Positions 19,728 through 29,806 of a stretch of DNA of 64,000 nucleotides are shown in pieces (the first letter of the stretch is position 1; each line of letters opens with the position of its first letter). Origin of the DNA: Cupriavidus pauculus (GTDB taxonomy: Bacteria > Pseudomonadota > Gammaproteobacteria > Burkholderiales > Burkholderiaceae); contig NZ_PJRP01000001.1 of the NCBI RefSeq assembly GCF_002858765.1, positions 340,752-404,751 of the forward strand, in the 5' to 3' direction. Under the pieces are notes generated by a model. It saw nothing but the letters and a program-made list of their open reading frames with translations, was not told where the DNA came from and did no database searches. Made by a program: the position numbers and the translations under genes.

Positions 19728-21539
19728 ATGTCCCACTTCCCCAAGCTGCTCGCCTCGCAGATTGCCTACGATGTGGCGCGGACCATGCTCGACGGATTCG
19801 ACAAGCACTACCGGCTGTTCCGCGAGGCCGGCGTCACGGCCAAGGCGCGCTTTGAGGCTGGCGACTGGCACGGCCTGCAGGCGCTGCAGCGCGACCGCAT
19901 CGCGTTCTACAACGACCGCGTGCACGAGGCCGTGGTGACGCTGCAGGACGAATACGACGCCGAGCAGCTCGACGACGATATCTGGCAGCAGATCAAGCTC
20001 CACTACATCGGCCTGCTGACCAACCACCACCAGCCCGAACTGGCCGAGACGTTCTTCAACTCGGTCTGCACGCGCATCCTGCATCGCTCGTACTTCAACA
20101 ACGACTTCATCTTCGTGCGGCCGGCGGTTTCCACGGAGTACATCGAGAACGAGGAGTCGCCCACCCGGCCGACCTATCGGGCCTACTACCCGGGCAGCCG
20201 CGAGGGCATGGCCGCGTGCTTCGAGCGGATCGTGCACAACTTCCAGCTCGAAGCGCCGTTCGAGGACCTGAAGCGCGACGTCGGCCATGTACTGCGTGCG
20301 CTCGACGAGCATGCCGGCGAATTCCGCGTCGCGCCCAATTTCCAGGTGCATACGCTGTCGTCGCTGTTCTTCCGCAACAAGACCGCGTTCATCATCGGAC
20401 GGGTGCTGAATGGCGACCAGATGTATCCGATGGCGATTCCGGTGGTGCACGGGCCGTCGGGCAAGCTGGTGCTCGACACCGTGCTGCTGCGCCCGGAACA
20501 GCTTCTGGTGCTGTTCTCGTTCGCGCATGCCTATTTCCTGGTCGACATGGAGATCCCGTCGGCGTACGTGACCTTCCTGCGCGACCTGCTGCCGCGCAAG
20601 GCGCGCGCCGAGATCTACACGTCGCTGGGCCTGCAGAAGCAGGGCAAGAACCTGTTCTATCGCGACTTTTTGCACCATCTGCAGCATTCGTCGGACAAGT
20701 TCGTCGTGGCGCCCGGTATCCAGGGGCTGGTGATGCTGGTGTTCACGCTGCCGTCGTTTCCCTATGTGTTCAAGGTGATCCGCGACGAATTCCCGCCGCC
20801 CAAGGAAACCACGCGCGCGCAGGTGAAATCGAAGTACCAGCTCGTGAAGCAGCACGACCGCGTGGGCCGCATGGCCGATACGCTCGAATACTCGAACGTG
20901 GCCTTCCCGCTGTCGCGCTTCGACGACGCGCTGCTGCGCGAACTGACCCGGCATGTGCCGTCGATGCTCGAATACCAGCGCAGCAGCGACGGCAGCGACG
21001 AGGTTGTGGTGCGCCACCTGTATATCGAGCGGCGCATGACGCCGCTGAACATCTGGCTGCAGGAGGGCACGGACGCCCAGGTGGACCACGGCATCCAGGA
21101 ATATGGCAACGCCATCAAGGAACTGATCGCCGCGAACATCTTCCCGGGCGACATGCTCTACAAGAACTTCGGCGTCACCCGGCACGGCCGCGTGGTGTTC
21201 TACGACTACGACGAAATCGAGTACCTGACCGACTGCAATATCCGGCGCGTGCCCGAGCCGCGCAACGAGGAAGAGGAAATGTCCGGCGAGGTGTGGTACA
21301 CCGTACATCCGCACGACATCTTCCCGGAGACCTATCGCACGTTCCTGCTGGGGGACCCGCGCGTGCGGGCCGCGTTCCTGCGGCACCATTCCGATTTCTT
21401 CGACGCTGCCATGTGGCAGCAACACAAGGACCGGCTGCTGGCCGGCCATGTACATGACTTCTTTGCCTATCCACAACAAGAACGCTTCATCCACCGCTAC
21501 GGCGCAGCAACAATCGACGACGCAAGGAGGGCAGCATGA
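19728..21539 (+). CDS. aceK: Isocitrate dehydrogenase kinase/phosphatase
   Basis: Protein of 603 aa. It phosphorylates and dephosphorylates isocitrate dehydrogenase, switching carbon between the TCA cycle and the glyoxylate shunt. An N-terminal regulatory half is followed by the kinase fold ([16 protein letters not shown] with the ATP-binding Lys, then [20 protein letters not shown] as the catalytic DYDE segment). Length and sequence match the family. ATG 19728 is chosen within a longer open frame that is shadow of ivd. It overlaps the next gene by 4 bases (ATGA). Its place among leucine catabolic genes fits growth on acetyl-CoA-yielding substrates. Confidence 0.96.
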   Translation: MSHFPKLLASQIAYDVARTMLDGFDKHYRLFREAGVTAKARFEAGDWHGLQALQRDRIAFYNDRVHEAVVTLQDEYDAEQLDDDIWQQIKLHYIGLLTNHHQPELAETFFNSVCTRILHRSYFNNDFIFVRPAVSTEYIENEESPTRPTYRAYYPGSREGMAACFERIVHNFQLEAPFEDLKRDVGHVLRALDEHAGEFRVAPNFQVHTLSSLFFRNKTAFIIGRVLNGDQMYPMAIPVVHGPSGKLVLDTVLLRPEQLLVLFSFAHAYFLVDMEIPSAYVTFLRDLLPRKARAEIYTSLGLQKQGKNLFYRDFLHHLQHSSDKFVVAPGIQGLVMLVFTLPSFPYVFKVIRDEFPPPKETTRAQVKSKYQLVKQHDRVGRMADTLEYSNVAFPLSRFDDALLRELTRHVPSMLEYQRSSDGSDEVVVRHLYIERRMTPLNIWLQEGTDAQVDHGIQEYGNAIKELIAANIFPGDMLYKNFGVTRHGRVVFYDYDEIEYLTDCNIRRVPEPRNEEEEMSGEVWYTVHPHDIFPETYRTFLLGDPRVRAAFLRHHSDFFDAAMWQQHKDRLLAGHVHDFFAYPQQERFIHRYGAATIDDARRAA

Positions 21540-22207
21540 CTGATGCCATCGCCCAACTTTTCCGCAACAATCGCGAGTGGGTAGACCGCGTCAACGCGGA
21601 AGACCCGACATTCTTCACGCGCCTGGCCAACCAGCAGGCGCCCGAATACCTGTGGATCGGCTGCTCCGATTCACGCGTGCCCGCCAACCAGATCCTGGGC
21701 CTGGCACCGGGCGAGGTATTTGTACATCGCAATATCGCCAATGTGATTTCGCACAGCGACCTAAACGCGCTGTCGGTGATCCAGTTTGCCGTCGAAGTGC
21801 TGAAGGTGCGCCACATCACTGTGGTGGGCCACTATGGCTGCGGCGGCGTGAAGGTAGCGCTCAAGCGCGAGCGCGTGGGCCTGTGCGACAACTGGCTGCG
21901 CCACGTGCAGGATGTGGCCGACAAGCATTCGGCCTACCTGGGCACCGTGCTGCGCGAGGACGACGCCCACACGCGCCTGTGCGAGCTGAACGTGATCGAG
22001 CAGGTCAACAACATCTGCCAGACCACCGTGCTGCAGGACGCGTGGGACCGTGGCCAGGCGGTGACCGTGCATGGCTGGATCTACGGCGTGTCCGACGGCC
22101 TGCTGCGCGACCTGGGCATGGCGGCCAGCAGCAATGACGAACTGCAGACGCAGATTGCCGCCGCCCTGCAGCAATACGGCGATCCGCCACAAGCATCGAT
22201 TCGCTGA
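21536..22207 (+). CDS. can: Beta-class carbonic anhydrase
   Basis: Protein of 223 aa, zinc enzyme interconverting CO2 and bicarbonate. Zinc ligands are in [13 protein letters not shown] (Cys, Asp-Arg dyad) and [10 protein letters not shown] (His, Cys). Length is typical of E. coli Can. The ATG overlaps the aceK stop. Bicarbonate is a substrate of the biotin-dependent methylcrotonyl-CoA carboxylase encoded downstream, a plausible reason for its position, although the enzyme is also generally needed. Confidence 0.95.
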   Translation: MTDAIAQLFRNNREWVDRVNAEDPTFFTRLANQQAPEYLWIGCSDSRVPANQILGLAPGEVFVHRNIANVISHSDLNALSVIQFAVEVLKVRHITVVGHYGCGGVKVALKRERVGLCDNWLRHVQDVADKHSAYLGTVLREDDAHTRLCELNVIEQVNNICQTTVLQDAWDRGQAVTVHGWIYGVSDGLLRDLGMAASSNDELQTQIAAALQQYGDPPQASIR

Positions 22208-22249
22208 ACGACTACGACTGAAGCCCACCCGCTTCGAGGAGACACAGAC

Positions 22250-23440
22250 ATGCAAAACCCGAACGACCCAATCGTCATCGTTTCCGCCGCACGCACCCCC
22301 ATGGGCGCGTTCCAGAGCGAACTGAGCAGTCTGACCGCGCCGCAGCTTGGCGCCGCCGCCATCCGCGCGGCGGTGGAGCGCGCCGGTATCAAGCCGGAGC
22401 GGGTGCAGGAAGTGGTGTTCGGCTGCGTGCTGCCGGCCGGGCAGGGGCAGGCACCCGCCCGCCAGGCCGCGCTGGGCGCGGGGCTGCCGCTGGACGTGGC
22501 CTGTACCACGGTCAACAAGATGTGCGGGTCGGGCATGCGCGCGGCCATGTCGGTCTACGACGGCCTGCTGGCCGGCTCGTTCGACATCGCCGTGGCCGGG
22601 GGCATGGAAAGCATGACCAACGCGCCGTACCTGATCCCGAAGGGCCGTGGCGGCTACCGCATCGGCCACGGCATGATTTATGACCACATGATGCTGGACG
22701 GCCTGGAAGACGCCTACGACAAGGGTCGCGCCATGGGCACCTTCGGCGAGGACTGCGCCGCCAAGTACCAGTTCACGCGCGAGCAGCAGGACGCGTTCGC
22801 GATGGAATCGGTACGCCGCGCCCAGCGCGCGACCGAGGCAGGCGACTTCCGCTGGGAAATCGCGCCGGTCACGGTGTCGGGCAAGGGCGGCGATACGGTC
22901 ATCGATACCGACGAAGGCCCTCGCCGCATCAAGGTGGACAAGATTCCGTCGCTGAAGCCGGCCTTTGCCAAGGACGGCACGATTACCGCCGCCTCGTCGT
23001 CGTCGATTAACGACGGCGCCGCCGCGCTGGTGATGATGCGCGAATCCACCGCGAAGCAGCTGGGCCTGGTGCCGATCGCTCGCATGCTGGGCCACACGTC
23101 TCACGCGCAGGCGCCGGGCTGGTTCACGACCGCGCCCGTGGAGGCCATCGCCAAGCTGTACCGCAAGCTCGACTGGACCACCGACAGCGTGGACCTGTTC
23201 GAGATCAACGAAGCGTTCGCCGTCGTACCGATGGCCGCCATGCACGACCACAAGATTCCGCATGAGAAGGTCAACATCCACGGCGGGGCCTGCGCACTGG
23301 GCCATCCGATCGGGGCTTCGGGCGCACGCATCATGACCACGCTGATCGGCGCGCTGCGCAAGACCGGCGGCAAGCGCGGCGTGGCCAGCCTGTGCATCGG
23401 CGGGGGCGAAGCCACGGCCGTCGGCATCGAAATCGTCTGA
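22250..23440 (+). CDS. Acetyl-CoA C-acyltransferase (thiolase)
   Basis: Protein of 396 aa, type II thiolase. The acyl-accepting Cys is in VNKMCGSGMRA (about residue 90), the His in NIHGGACALGHPIGASG and the second catalytic Cys in VASLCIGGGEA. It probably interconverts acetoacetyl-CoA and two acetyl-CoA, finishing leucine degradation, but longer substrates cannot be excluded. SD GAGGAG lies upstream. Part of the block between aceK and the second acyl-CoA dehydrogenase. Confidence 0.94.
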   Translation: MQNPNDPIVIVSAARTPMGAFQSELSSLTAPQLGAAAIRAAVERAGIKPERVQEVVFGCVLPAGQGQAPARQAALGAGLPLDVACTTVNKMCGSGMRAAMSVYDGLLAGSFDIAVAGGMESMTNAPYLIPKGRGGYRIGHGMIYDHMMLDGLEDAYDKGRAMGTFGEDCAAKYQFTREQQDAFAMESVRRAQRATEAGDFRWEIAPVTVSGKGGDTVIDTDEGPRRIKVDKIPSLKPAFAKDGTITAASSSSINDGAAALVMMRESTAKQLGLVPIARMLGHTSHAQAPGWFTTAPVEAIAKLYRKLDWTTDSVDLFEINEAFAVVPMAAMHDHKIPHEKVNIHGGACALGHPIGASGARIMTTLIGALRKTGGKRGVASLCIGGGEATAVGIEIV

Positions 23441-23483
23441 TCGACACTCACCACAACACGCTACAACAAGCAGGAGTCTCGCC

Positions 23484-24164
23484 ATGCCTACCGCGCTCGT
23501 CCTTGGTGCTTCCCGGGGTCTCGGCCTTGAATTCGTCCGGCAGTACCGCGCCGATGGCTGGCGCGTGGTGGCTGCCGCGCGCAGTGCCGAAGGCGTGGAG
23601 GCGCTCAAGGCGCTGGGCGCCGAAGCCCACCAGATCGACCTGACCGACGCCGCCGCGGTGGCAGCACTGGGCTGGAAGCTCGATGGCGAGTCGTTCGACG
23701 TGGCCATCTACAACGCCGGCGTAATCGGCCCGCGCACCGAAGGCGCGCAGCCCGTCGCGCAGCCGGAGTTCGATGCCGTGATGCACACCAACGTGCTGGG
23801 GCCGATGATGGCGCTGCCGCTGCTGCTGCCGTTCGTCGAGACCGGCAACCACGGCCGCGGCGGCGTGCTGGCCATACTGTCATCGAAGATGGGCAGTATC
23901 GGCGGCATGGACACCAACGGCGCGTGGATGTATCGCATCAGCAAGGCGGCGGCCAACGCGGTGCTCAAGAGCGTGTCGCTGGACGCCCGCCATGCGATCT
24001 GCGTGGCGCTGCATCCGGGCTGGGTGCAGACCGACATGGGCGGCCCGAACGCCGACCTGACGCCGCAGCAGAGCGTGACCGGCATGCGCCGCACGCTGGC
24101 CGGCCTGACGCACAACGACAACGGCAGCTTCCACAACTACGATGGCGCGGCCATCCCCTGGTAA
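23484..24164 (+). CDS. Short-chain dehydrogenase (C-factor-like SDR)
   Basis: Protein of 226 aa with the SDR motif VLGASRGLGLEFVRQY, NAG in VAIYNAGVIGP, Ser in LAILSSKMGSIGG and the YRISK active-site pair. The shape (short, with LHPGWVQTDMGGPNADL) is that of C-factor-like SDRs. The substrate is unknown. Thirteen bases separate it from the next acyl-CoA dehydrogenase, indicating one operon. Confidence 0.9.
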   Translation: MPTALVLGASRGLGLEFVRQYRADGWRVVAAARSAEGVEALKALGAEAHQIDLTDAAAVAALGWKLDGESFDVAIYNAGVIGPRTEGAQPVAQPEFDAVMHTNVLGPMMALPLLLPFVETGNHGRGGVLAILSSKMGSIGGMDTNGAWMYRISKAAANAVLKSVSLDARHAICVALHPGWVQTDMGGPNADLTPQQSVTGMRRTLAGLTHNDNGSFHNYDGAAIPW

Positions 24165-24176
24165 GGACCGACGCTC

Positions 24177-25307
24177 ATGTTGTTGACCCCCGAGCAGGAA
24201 ATGATCCGTGACGCGGTGCGCCAGTTCGCGCAGGACGTCATCGCGCCGCAGGCCGCGCAGTGGGACCGCGACAAGACTTTTCCCAAGGACGTGCACAAGG
24301 AACTGGCACGGCTGGGCGTCTATGGCGTGGCGGTGCCGGAGGACCTGGGCGGCGCGGGGCTCGATTACCTGTCGCTGGCGCTGATCCTGGAAGAGATCGC
24401 GGCCGGCGATGGCGGCACGTCCACCGTCATCAGCGTCAACAACTGCCCCGTCTGCAGCATGCTGATGGCCTTTGCCAACGACGCGCAGAAGCAGCGCTGG
24501 CTGGTGCCGCTGGCCCGTGGCGAGATGCTCGGCGCGTTCTGCCTGACCGAGCCGCATGTGGGCTCCGATGCCTCGGCGCTGCGCACCACGGCCACGCGCG
24601 ATGGCGACCACTACGTGCTGAACGGCGTGAAGCAGTTCATCACCAGCGGCAAGCATGCCGACGTGGCGATCGTGATGGCCGTGACCGACAAGGCGGCCGG
24701 CAAGCGCGGCATCAGCGCCTTCCTGGTGCCGACCCGCACGCCGGGCTACATCGTCGCGCGCCTGGAAGACAAGCTCGGGCAGCATTCGTCCGATACGGCG
24801 CAGATCGTGTTCGACGATTGCCGCATTCCGGCCGACTGCCTGCTGGGCGAGGAGGGCGCTGGCTACAAGATGGCGCTGTCGGGGCTGGAGGGCGGCCGCA
24901 TCGGCATCGCGTCGCAGAGCATCGGCATGGCCCGCGCCGCGTTCGAGGCCGCGCTGGCCTATGCCAAGGAGCGCGAGAGCTTCGGCCAGCCGCTGTTCCA
25001 GCACCAGGCGGTGCAGTTCCGCCTGGCCGACATGGCCACCCAGATCGATGTGGCGCGGCAGATGGTGTGGCACGCCGCCGCGCTCAAGGACGCCGGCCGG
25101 CCCTGTCTGAAAGAGGCCGCCATGGCCAAGCTGTTCGCCAGCGAGATGGCCGAGCGCGTATGCTCGGACGCGATCCAGGTGTTCGGCGGCTACGGCTATG
25201 TGAACGATTTCCCTGTCGAGCGAATCTATCGGGATGTGCGCGTGTGCCAGATCTATGAAGGCACCAGCGACATCCAGAAGATTCTGATCGCCCGCGCGCT
25301 TGGATGA
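24177..25307 (+). CDS. Acyl-CoA dehydrogenase (short/branched-chain type)
   Basis: Protein of 376 aa. FAD-binding CLTEPHVGSDASALRTTA and the C-terminal catalytic Glu in QIYEGTSDIQKILIARAL place it with short-chain and 2-methyl-branched acyl-CoA dehydrogenases, distinct from the IVD at 18436. It may act on isobutyryl-, 2-methylbutyryl- or butyryl-CoA. It is complete and in the same orientation as the rest of the catabolic block. Confidence 0.92.
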   Translation: MLLTPEQEMIRDAVRQFAQDVIAPQAAQWDRDKTFPKDVHKELARLGVYGVAVPEDLGGAGLDYLSLALILEEIAAGDGGTSTVISVNNCPVCSMLMAFANDAQKQRWLVPLARGEMLGAFCLTEPHVGSDASALRTTATRDGDHYVLNGVKQFITSGKHADVAIVMAVTDKAAGKRGISAFLVPTRTPGYIVARLEDKLGQHSSDTAQIVFDDCRIPADCLLGEEGAGYKMALSGLEGGRIGIASQSIGMARAAFEAALAYAKERESFGQPLFQHQAVQFRLADMATQIDVARQMVWHAAALKDAGRPCLKEAAMAKLFASEMAERVCSDAIQVFGGYGYVNDFPVERIYRDVRVCQIYEGTSDIQKILIARALG

Positions 25308-25358
25308 CAGATCAGCCGTACCCCCGAAACCGTCGCACCTGAACCGGAGCCCCCTGCG

Positions 25359-26018
25359 ATGACCGCACCGATCGATTTTTACTTCGACTTCTCCTCACCC
25401 TACGGTTACTTTGCCAGCACGCGCATCGACGAACTGGCCCAGAAGTACGGCCGGGGCGTGATGTGGCATCCGGTGCTGCTGGGTGTGGTGTTCAAGACCA
25501 CCGGCTCGTCGCCGCTGCCGTCGATCCCGCTCAAGGGCGAGTACTGCTGGCGCGATTTCGAGCGCACCGCGCAGTTCCACGGCATCGACTACAAGCGCCC
25601 GACGCACTTCCCGCTGCCGACACAGCACGCCGCCCGCGCCATGCTGTGGCTGCAGAACCACCACGGCGCCGACCTGGCCGCCGCGTTTGCCAAGGCCGTG
25701 TACCGCGCGCTGTTCGTCGACGACCTGAACATCGCGGAGCCGGCCGAGCTGGCGAAGCTGGCCGAGGCGCTGGGCGTCGATCCGGTGGCGATGAACGAAG
25801 GCGCCACGAGCTACCAGATCAAGGACCAGCTCAAGGCCGAGATCGACGTGGCGATGGCCAAGGGCGTATTTGGCTCGCCGTTTGTCATCATCGACGGTGA
25901 ACCGTTCTGGGGCTTCGACCGCTTCGAGCAGATCGAGGCCCACCTGAAGAGCCGGCGGCAGACCGAACTGCGCGCCGTCGGCGGCAACGAACACAACAAG
26001 GAAAAGAAACCCGCATGA
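25359..26018 (+). CDS. 2-hydroxychromene-2-carboxylate isomerase-like (DsbA-fold, kappa-GST)
   Basis: Protein of 219 aa, thioredoxin fold with a helical insertion. IDFYFDFSSPYGYFASTRIDELAQKYGR is the conserved start of the HCCA isomerase/kappa-class GST family, with Ser in place of the DsbA cysteine, and GVFGSPFVIIDGEPFWGFDRFEQ holds the cis-Pro. The family uses glutathione as cofactor. Actual substrate unknown. It overlaps the next gene by 4 bases (ATGA). Confidence 0.9.
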   Translation: MTAPIDFYFDFSSPYGYFASTRIDELAQKYGRGVMWHPVLLGVVFKTTGSSPLPSIPLKGEYCWRDFERTAQFHGIDYKRPTHFPLPTQHAARAMLWLQNHHGADLAAAFAKAVYRALFVDDLNIAEPAELAKLAEALGVDPVAMNEGATSYQIKDQLKAEIDVAMAKGVFGSPFVIIDGEPFWGFDRFEQIEAHLKSRRQTELRAVGGNEHNKEKKPA

Positions 26019-26701
26019 CCGCAGCAAACCAGGCCGCCCGCTTCGATTGCGTGATCTTCGACTGTGACGGCGTTCTCGTCGACAGCGAACCGATCGTCCA
26101 TCGCGTGCTGAACCGCGTGCTCAACGAGCTTGGCATCGAGATCACGCTCGAGGAATCGATGAAGTGGTTCCTCGGCCGTGCGGTGCGCGACGAGCTTGGC
26201 AATATCGAGGCGCGTCTCGGCAAGCCGCTGCCGCGCAACTTCCTGTCCGAATGGTTCGTGCGGCGCGATGCCGCGCTGATAGAGGAACTGGAAGCCGTGC
26301 CGCACATCCGCCAGACGATCGAAGCCATCCAGGCGCGTGGCCTGCCGGTGTGCGTGGCGTCGGGCGCGGACCGCATCAAGGTCAAGCTCCAGCTGACGCA
26401 TACCGACCTGCTGGGGCTGTTCATGGACCCCAACGACCGCCGCGAGCACATCTTCACGGCCACCGAGGTCGAGCACAGCAAGCCCGCGCCGGACGTCTAC
26501 CTGCTAGCCGCACGCACGATGGGCGTGGAGCCGTCGCGCTGCGCCGTGGTGGAAGACAGCCCCACCGGCGCCACCGCCGGCGTGGCCGCGGGCATGACCG
26601 TGTTCGGCTATGCCGCGCGCACCGATGCCGACGAGCTGCGTGCGGTGGGCGTGAAGACCGTCTTCACCGACATGCGCGACCTGCCGGAGCTGATCGCATG
26701 A
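26015..26701 (+). CDS. HAD-family hydrolase (phosphatase-like)
   Basis: Protein of 228 aa, HAD subfamily IA. Motif I is FDCDGVLVDSEP, motif II ASGAD, motif III Lys in HSKPAPDVYLL and motif IV VEDSPTGATAG. Close in style to beta-phosphoglucomutase/phosphoglycolate phosphatase relatives. Substrate unknown. Coupled by ATGA overlaps to both neighbours. Confidence 0.9.
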   Translation: MTAANQAARFDCVIFDCDGVLVDSEPIVHRVLNRVLNELGIEITLEESMKWFLGRAVRDELGNIEARLGKPLPRNFLSEWFVRRDAALIEELEAVPHIRQTIEAIQARGLPVCVASGADRIKVKLQLTHTDLLGLFMDPNDRREHIFTATEVEHSKPAPDVYLLAARTMGVEPSRCAVVEDSPTGATAGVAAGMTVFGYAARTDADELRAVGVKTVFTDMRDLPELIA

Positions 26702-27132
26702 CAAGGAAGCGACAGTCCGGCGCCGGCGCGGAGCCTTGCCCCTGCGGCAACGGCGCCTATGCCACGTGCTGCGGCCGCTTTCACCGTGGCGAGGCGGTGC
26801 CGCCCACGGCCGAGGCGCTGATGCGCTCGCGCTACAGCGCCTATGTGCTGGGCGACGAAGGCTGGCTGCGCCAGACCTGGCATGTGTCGACGTGTCCTGA
26901 GGACCTGTCGGCCGATGCCGGCACGCGCTGGCTCGGGCTGACGGTGAAGTCCCACGCGCAGCAGGACGACACGCACGCCACGGTGGCCTTCGTGGCGCGC
27001 TACAAGGTGGGCGGGCGCGCGCACCGGCTGGAAGAGCTGAGCCGTTTTGTCTTCGAGCCGCGCGAGCCCGGCACGCCGGCCCGCTGGCTCTACGTGGATG
27101 GCGACCTGAAGGAACAGGAAGGAAAGGAATGA
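26698..27132 (+). CDS. ychJ: YchJ-family SEC-C zinc-motif protein (UPF0225)
   Basis: Protein of 144 aa starting with an N-terminal SEC-C-like metal motif ([15 protein letters not shown]) followed by the NTF2-like YchJ domain ([25 protein letters not shown]). The function of the family is unknown. It overlaps the HAD gene stop (ATGA) and lies within a longer open frame whose upstream part is shadow. Confidence 0.88.
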   Translation: MTRKRQSGAGAEPCPCGNGAYATCCGRFHRGEAVPPTAEALMRSRYSAYVLGDEGWLRQTWHVSTCPEDLSADAGTRWLGLTVKSHAQQDDTHATVAFVARYKVGGRAHRLEELSRFVFEPREPGTPARWLYVDGDLKEQEGKE

Positions 27133-27202
27133 CGTGCGGCGCCCATGCGGCGCACGTTACCGGCTGACCCGGCACGAAAAGCAAGAGAACACAGGAAGAG
27201 AC

Positions 27203-28810
27203 ATGCCCACGCTGGAAACCAAACTGAACGCACGCTCGGAATCGTTCAAGGCCAATGCCGAGTCCATGCAGGCGCTGGTGGCCGACCTCAGGCAGAAGGT
27301 CGCGAAGCTGGCCGAAGGCGGCGGCGAGGAGGCCCGCGCCAAGCACCTGGGCCGCGGCAAGCTGCTGCCGCGAGACCGCGTGCAGCAACTGCTTGATCCG
27401 GGTACGCCGTTCCTGGAGCTGTCGCAACTGGCCGCGTTCGACATGTACGACAATGCGGCCCCCGGCGCGGGCGTCATCACCGGCATCGGTCGCGTGGCGG
27501 GGCAGGAGTGCGTGATCGTCTGCAACGACGCCACGGTCAAGGGAGGCACCTACTACCCGATGACGGTCAAGAAGCACGTGCGGGCGCAGGAGATCGCCGA
27601 GCAGAACAACCTGCCGTGCATCTACCTGGTGGACTCCGGCGGCGCCAACCTGCCGAACCAGGACGACGTGTTCCCGGACCGCGACCACTTCGGTCGCATC
27701 TTCTACAACCAGGCGAACCTGTCGGCCAAGGGCATCCCGCAGATTGCCGTGGTGATGGGCTCGTGCACGGCCGGCGGCGCCTATGTGCCGGCGATGAGCG
27801 ACGAGTCGATCATCGTCAAGAACCAGGGCACGATCTTCCTGGGCGGGCCGCCGCTGGTGAAGGCGGCCACGGGCGAGGAAGTCAGCGCCGAAGACCTGGG
27901 CGGCGCCGACGTGCATACGCGGCTGTCGGGCGTGGCCGACTACTTCGCGCAGAACGATCACCACGCGCTCTCGCTGGCCCGCAATATCGTGCAGCACCTG
28001 AACCGCCGCAAGCCGGACCAGATCCGCCTGCACGAGCCCCAGGAGCCGCTGTACCCGGTGGAAGAACTCCATGGCGTGATCCCTACCGACACGCGCAAGC
28101 CGTACGACGTGCGCGAGGTCATCGCCCGTATCGTCGACGGATCGGAATTCGACGAATTCAAGGCGCGCTACGGCACCACGCTGGTCTGCGGCTTTGCGCG
28201 GATCTGGGGCTACCCGGTGGGCATCATCGCCAACAACGGCATCCTGTTCTCGGAGTCGGCGCTCAAGGGCGCGCACTTCATCGAACTGTGCTGCCAGCGC
28301 AAGATTCCGCTAGTGTTCCTGCAGAACATCACCGGCTTCATGGTGGGCCGCAAGTACGAAAACGAAGGCATTGCGCGCAACGGCGCCAAGATGGTGACGG
28401 CCGTGGCCACGGCCCAGGTGCCCAAGTTCACGGTGATCATCGGCGGCTCGTTCGGCGCCGGCAACTACGGCATGTGCGGCCGTGCGTATTCGCCGCGCTT
28501 CCTGTGGATGTGGCCGAACGCGCGCATCTCGGTGATGGGCGGCGAGCAGGCGGCCAGCGTGCTGGCCACGGTGCGCCGCGACGGCATCGAAGGCAAGGGC
28601 GGCCAGTGGGGCGCCGACGAGGAAGAAGCGTTCAAGGCGCCGATTCGTGACCAGTATGAACGCCAGGGCCATCCGTACTACGCCAGCGCGCGGCTCTGGG
28701 ACGATGGCGTCATCGACCCCGCGCAGACGCGTACTGTGCTGGGCCTTGGCCTGTCCGCCAGCCTCAATGCGCCGATCGGCGACATGAAGTTCGGCGTTTT
28801 CCGCATGTAG
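27203..28810 (+). CDS. liuB: Methylcrotonyl-CoA carboxylase, carboxyltransferase subunit
   Basis: Protein of 535 aa, the beta subunit of 3-methylcrotonyl-CoA carboxylase, moving the carboxyl group from biotin to 3-methylcrotonyl-CoA. Two crotonase-like halves are visible, with the oxyanion-hole glycine motifs [13 protein letters not shown] and [16 protein letters not shown], plus [14 protein letters not shown], typical of MCC rather than propionyl-CoA carboxylase. The matching biotin-carrying subunit gene lies 6.6 kb downstream (35458). ATG 27203 follows AGGAAGAGAC. Confidence 0.95.
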   Translation: MPTLETKLNARSESFKANAESMQALVADLRQKVAKLAEGGGEEARAKHLGRGKLLPRDRVQQLLDPGTPFLELSQLAAFDMYDNAAPGAGVITGIGRVAGQECVIVCNDATVKGGTYYPMTVKKHVRAQEIAEQNNLPCIYLVDSGGANLPNQDDVFPDRDHFGRIFYNQANLSAKGIPQIAVVMGSCTAGGAYVPAMSDESIIVKNQGTIFLGGPPLVKAATGEEVSAEDLGGADVHTRLSGVADYFAQNDHHALSLARNIVQHLNRRKPDQIRLHEPQEPLYPVEELHGVIPTDTRKPYDVREVIARIVDGSEFDEFKARYGTTLVCGFARIWGYPVGIIANNGILFSESALKGAHFIELCCQRKIPLVFLQNITGFMVGRKYENEGIARNGAKMVTAVATAQVPKFTVIIGGSFGAGNYGMCGRAYSPRFLWMWPNARISVMGGEQAASVLATVRRDGIEGKGGQWGADEEEAFKAPIRDQYERQGHPYYASARLWDDGVIDPAQTRTVLGLGLSASLNAPIGDMKFGVFRM

Positions 28811-28856
28811 TTTTTTTATCGTCTGATTGGTTTTTTCAGGAAGGTTGGTTGTTGTC

Positions 28857-29783
28857 ATGTCCCGAGTTGTTCCCTCCACCTGCCGCGCAGTGGTTGCGCT
28901 GGCCGCGCTGGCCTGCATCGTATGGTGCGGCCCGGCCATCGCGCAGGTGGCGATGCCGGCGCAGTCGGTCGAGCAGGTAGTGATGGTGCCGAAGGTGGGG
29001 GCGGAAGCCACCATCGACCTGGAAACCACGATCGTCCGCCCCGCCGGCGAAGGTCCGTTTCCGATGGTGGTGATCAACCACGGCAAGTCGCCGGGCAAGC
29101 CCGCGTTTCAGGGCCGCGCCCGGTTTGCCGCGCAGACCGCCGAGTTCGTGCGGCGCGGCTATGTGGTGGCGCTGCCGATGCGGCAGGGGTTTTCCAAGTC
29201 GGGCGGCCAGTACGTGGGCGGCAGTTGCGATGTGCGCGGCAACGGGATGATGCAGGCCGAGGACGTGGTGGCGGCGCTGGACTACCTGGTGCAGCAGCCC
29301 TATGTCGACGCCACGCGCATCATCGTGATCGGCCAGTCGCATGGCGGCCTGTCGACCATGGCGCTGTCGGCCATCGGCTACCCCGGCGTGGTGGGCGTGG
29401 TCAATTTCGCGGGCGGCCTGCGCAACGAAAACTGCGTGGGCTGGGAGAACAACCTGATCGACGCGTTTGGGGATTACGGGCGCGTGGCGCGCTATCCGTC
29501 GCTGTGGATCTACGGCGACAACGACAGCTACTGGCCGTGGCCGCTGCCGGAGCGCATGTTCAACAGCTACAAGGCCAATGTCAGCGGCGCGGCGAAGGAT
29601 GCGCGCTTCGTCGACGTTGGCGAGTTCGACGGCGATTCGCACCGCCTGTTCAGCAACCGCGCCGGTGTGGCGGTATGGCTGCCCGAGGTGGACGCGTTCT
29701 TCCGGGGCTTGGGCTTGCCGTTCGACGAGATCCCTGAACGGACCCAGCCCGCCAGAATGAAAACCACCGGCAAGACATCCTGA
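28857..29783 (+). CDS. Secreted alpha/beta hydrolase (dienelactone-hydrolase-like)
   Basis: Protein of 308 aa with a Sec signal peptide (cleavage near AIA-Q, residue 29). Alpha/beta-hydrolase core: VVINHGKSPG oxyanion segment, nucleophile elbow IGQSHGG, acid in YGDNDSYWPW, His in DGDSHRLF. It lies between the two leucine-catabolic genes liuB and liuC but acts in the periplasm, so a direct pathway role is unclear. The gene is preceded by a T-rich spacer without a clear terminator hairpin. Confidence 0.85.
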   Translation: MSRVVPSTCRAVVALAALACIVWCGPAIAQVAMPAQSVEQVVMVPKVGAEATIDLETTIVRPAGEGPFPMVVINHGKSPGKPAFQGRARFAAQTAEFVRRGYVVALPMRQGFSKSGGQYVGGSCDVRGNGMMQAEDVVAALDYLVQQPYVDATRIIVIGQSHGGLSTMALSAIGYPGVVGVVNFAGGLRNENCVGWENNLIDAFGDYGRVARYPSLWIYGDNDSYWPWPLPERMFNSYKANVSGAAKDARFVDVGEFDGDSHRLFSNRAGVAVWLPEVDAFFRGLGLPFDEIPERTQPARMKTTGKTS

Positions 29784-29806
29784 CAATCCAAGAATCCGGA
29801 GGAGAC

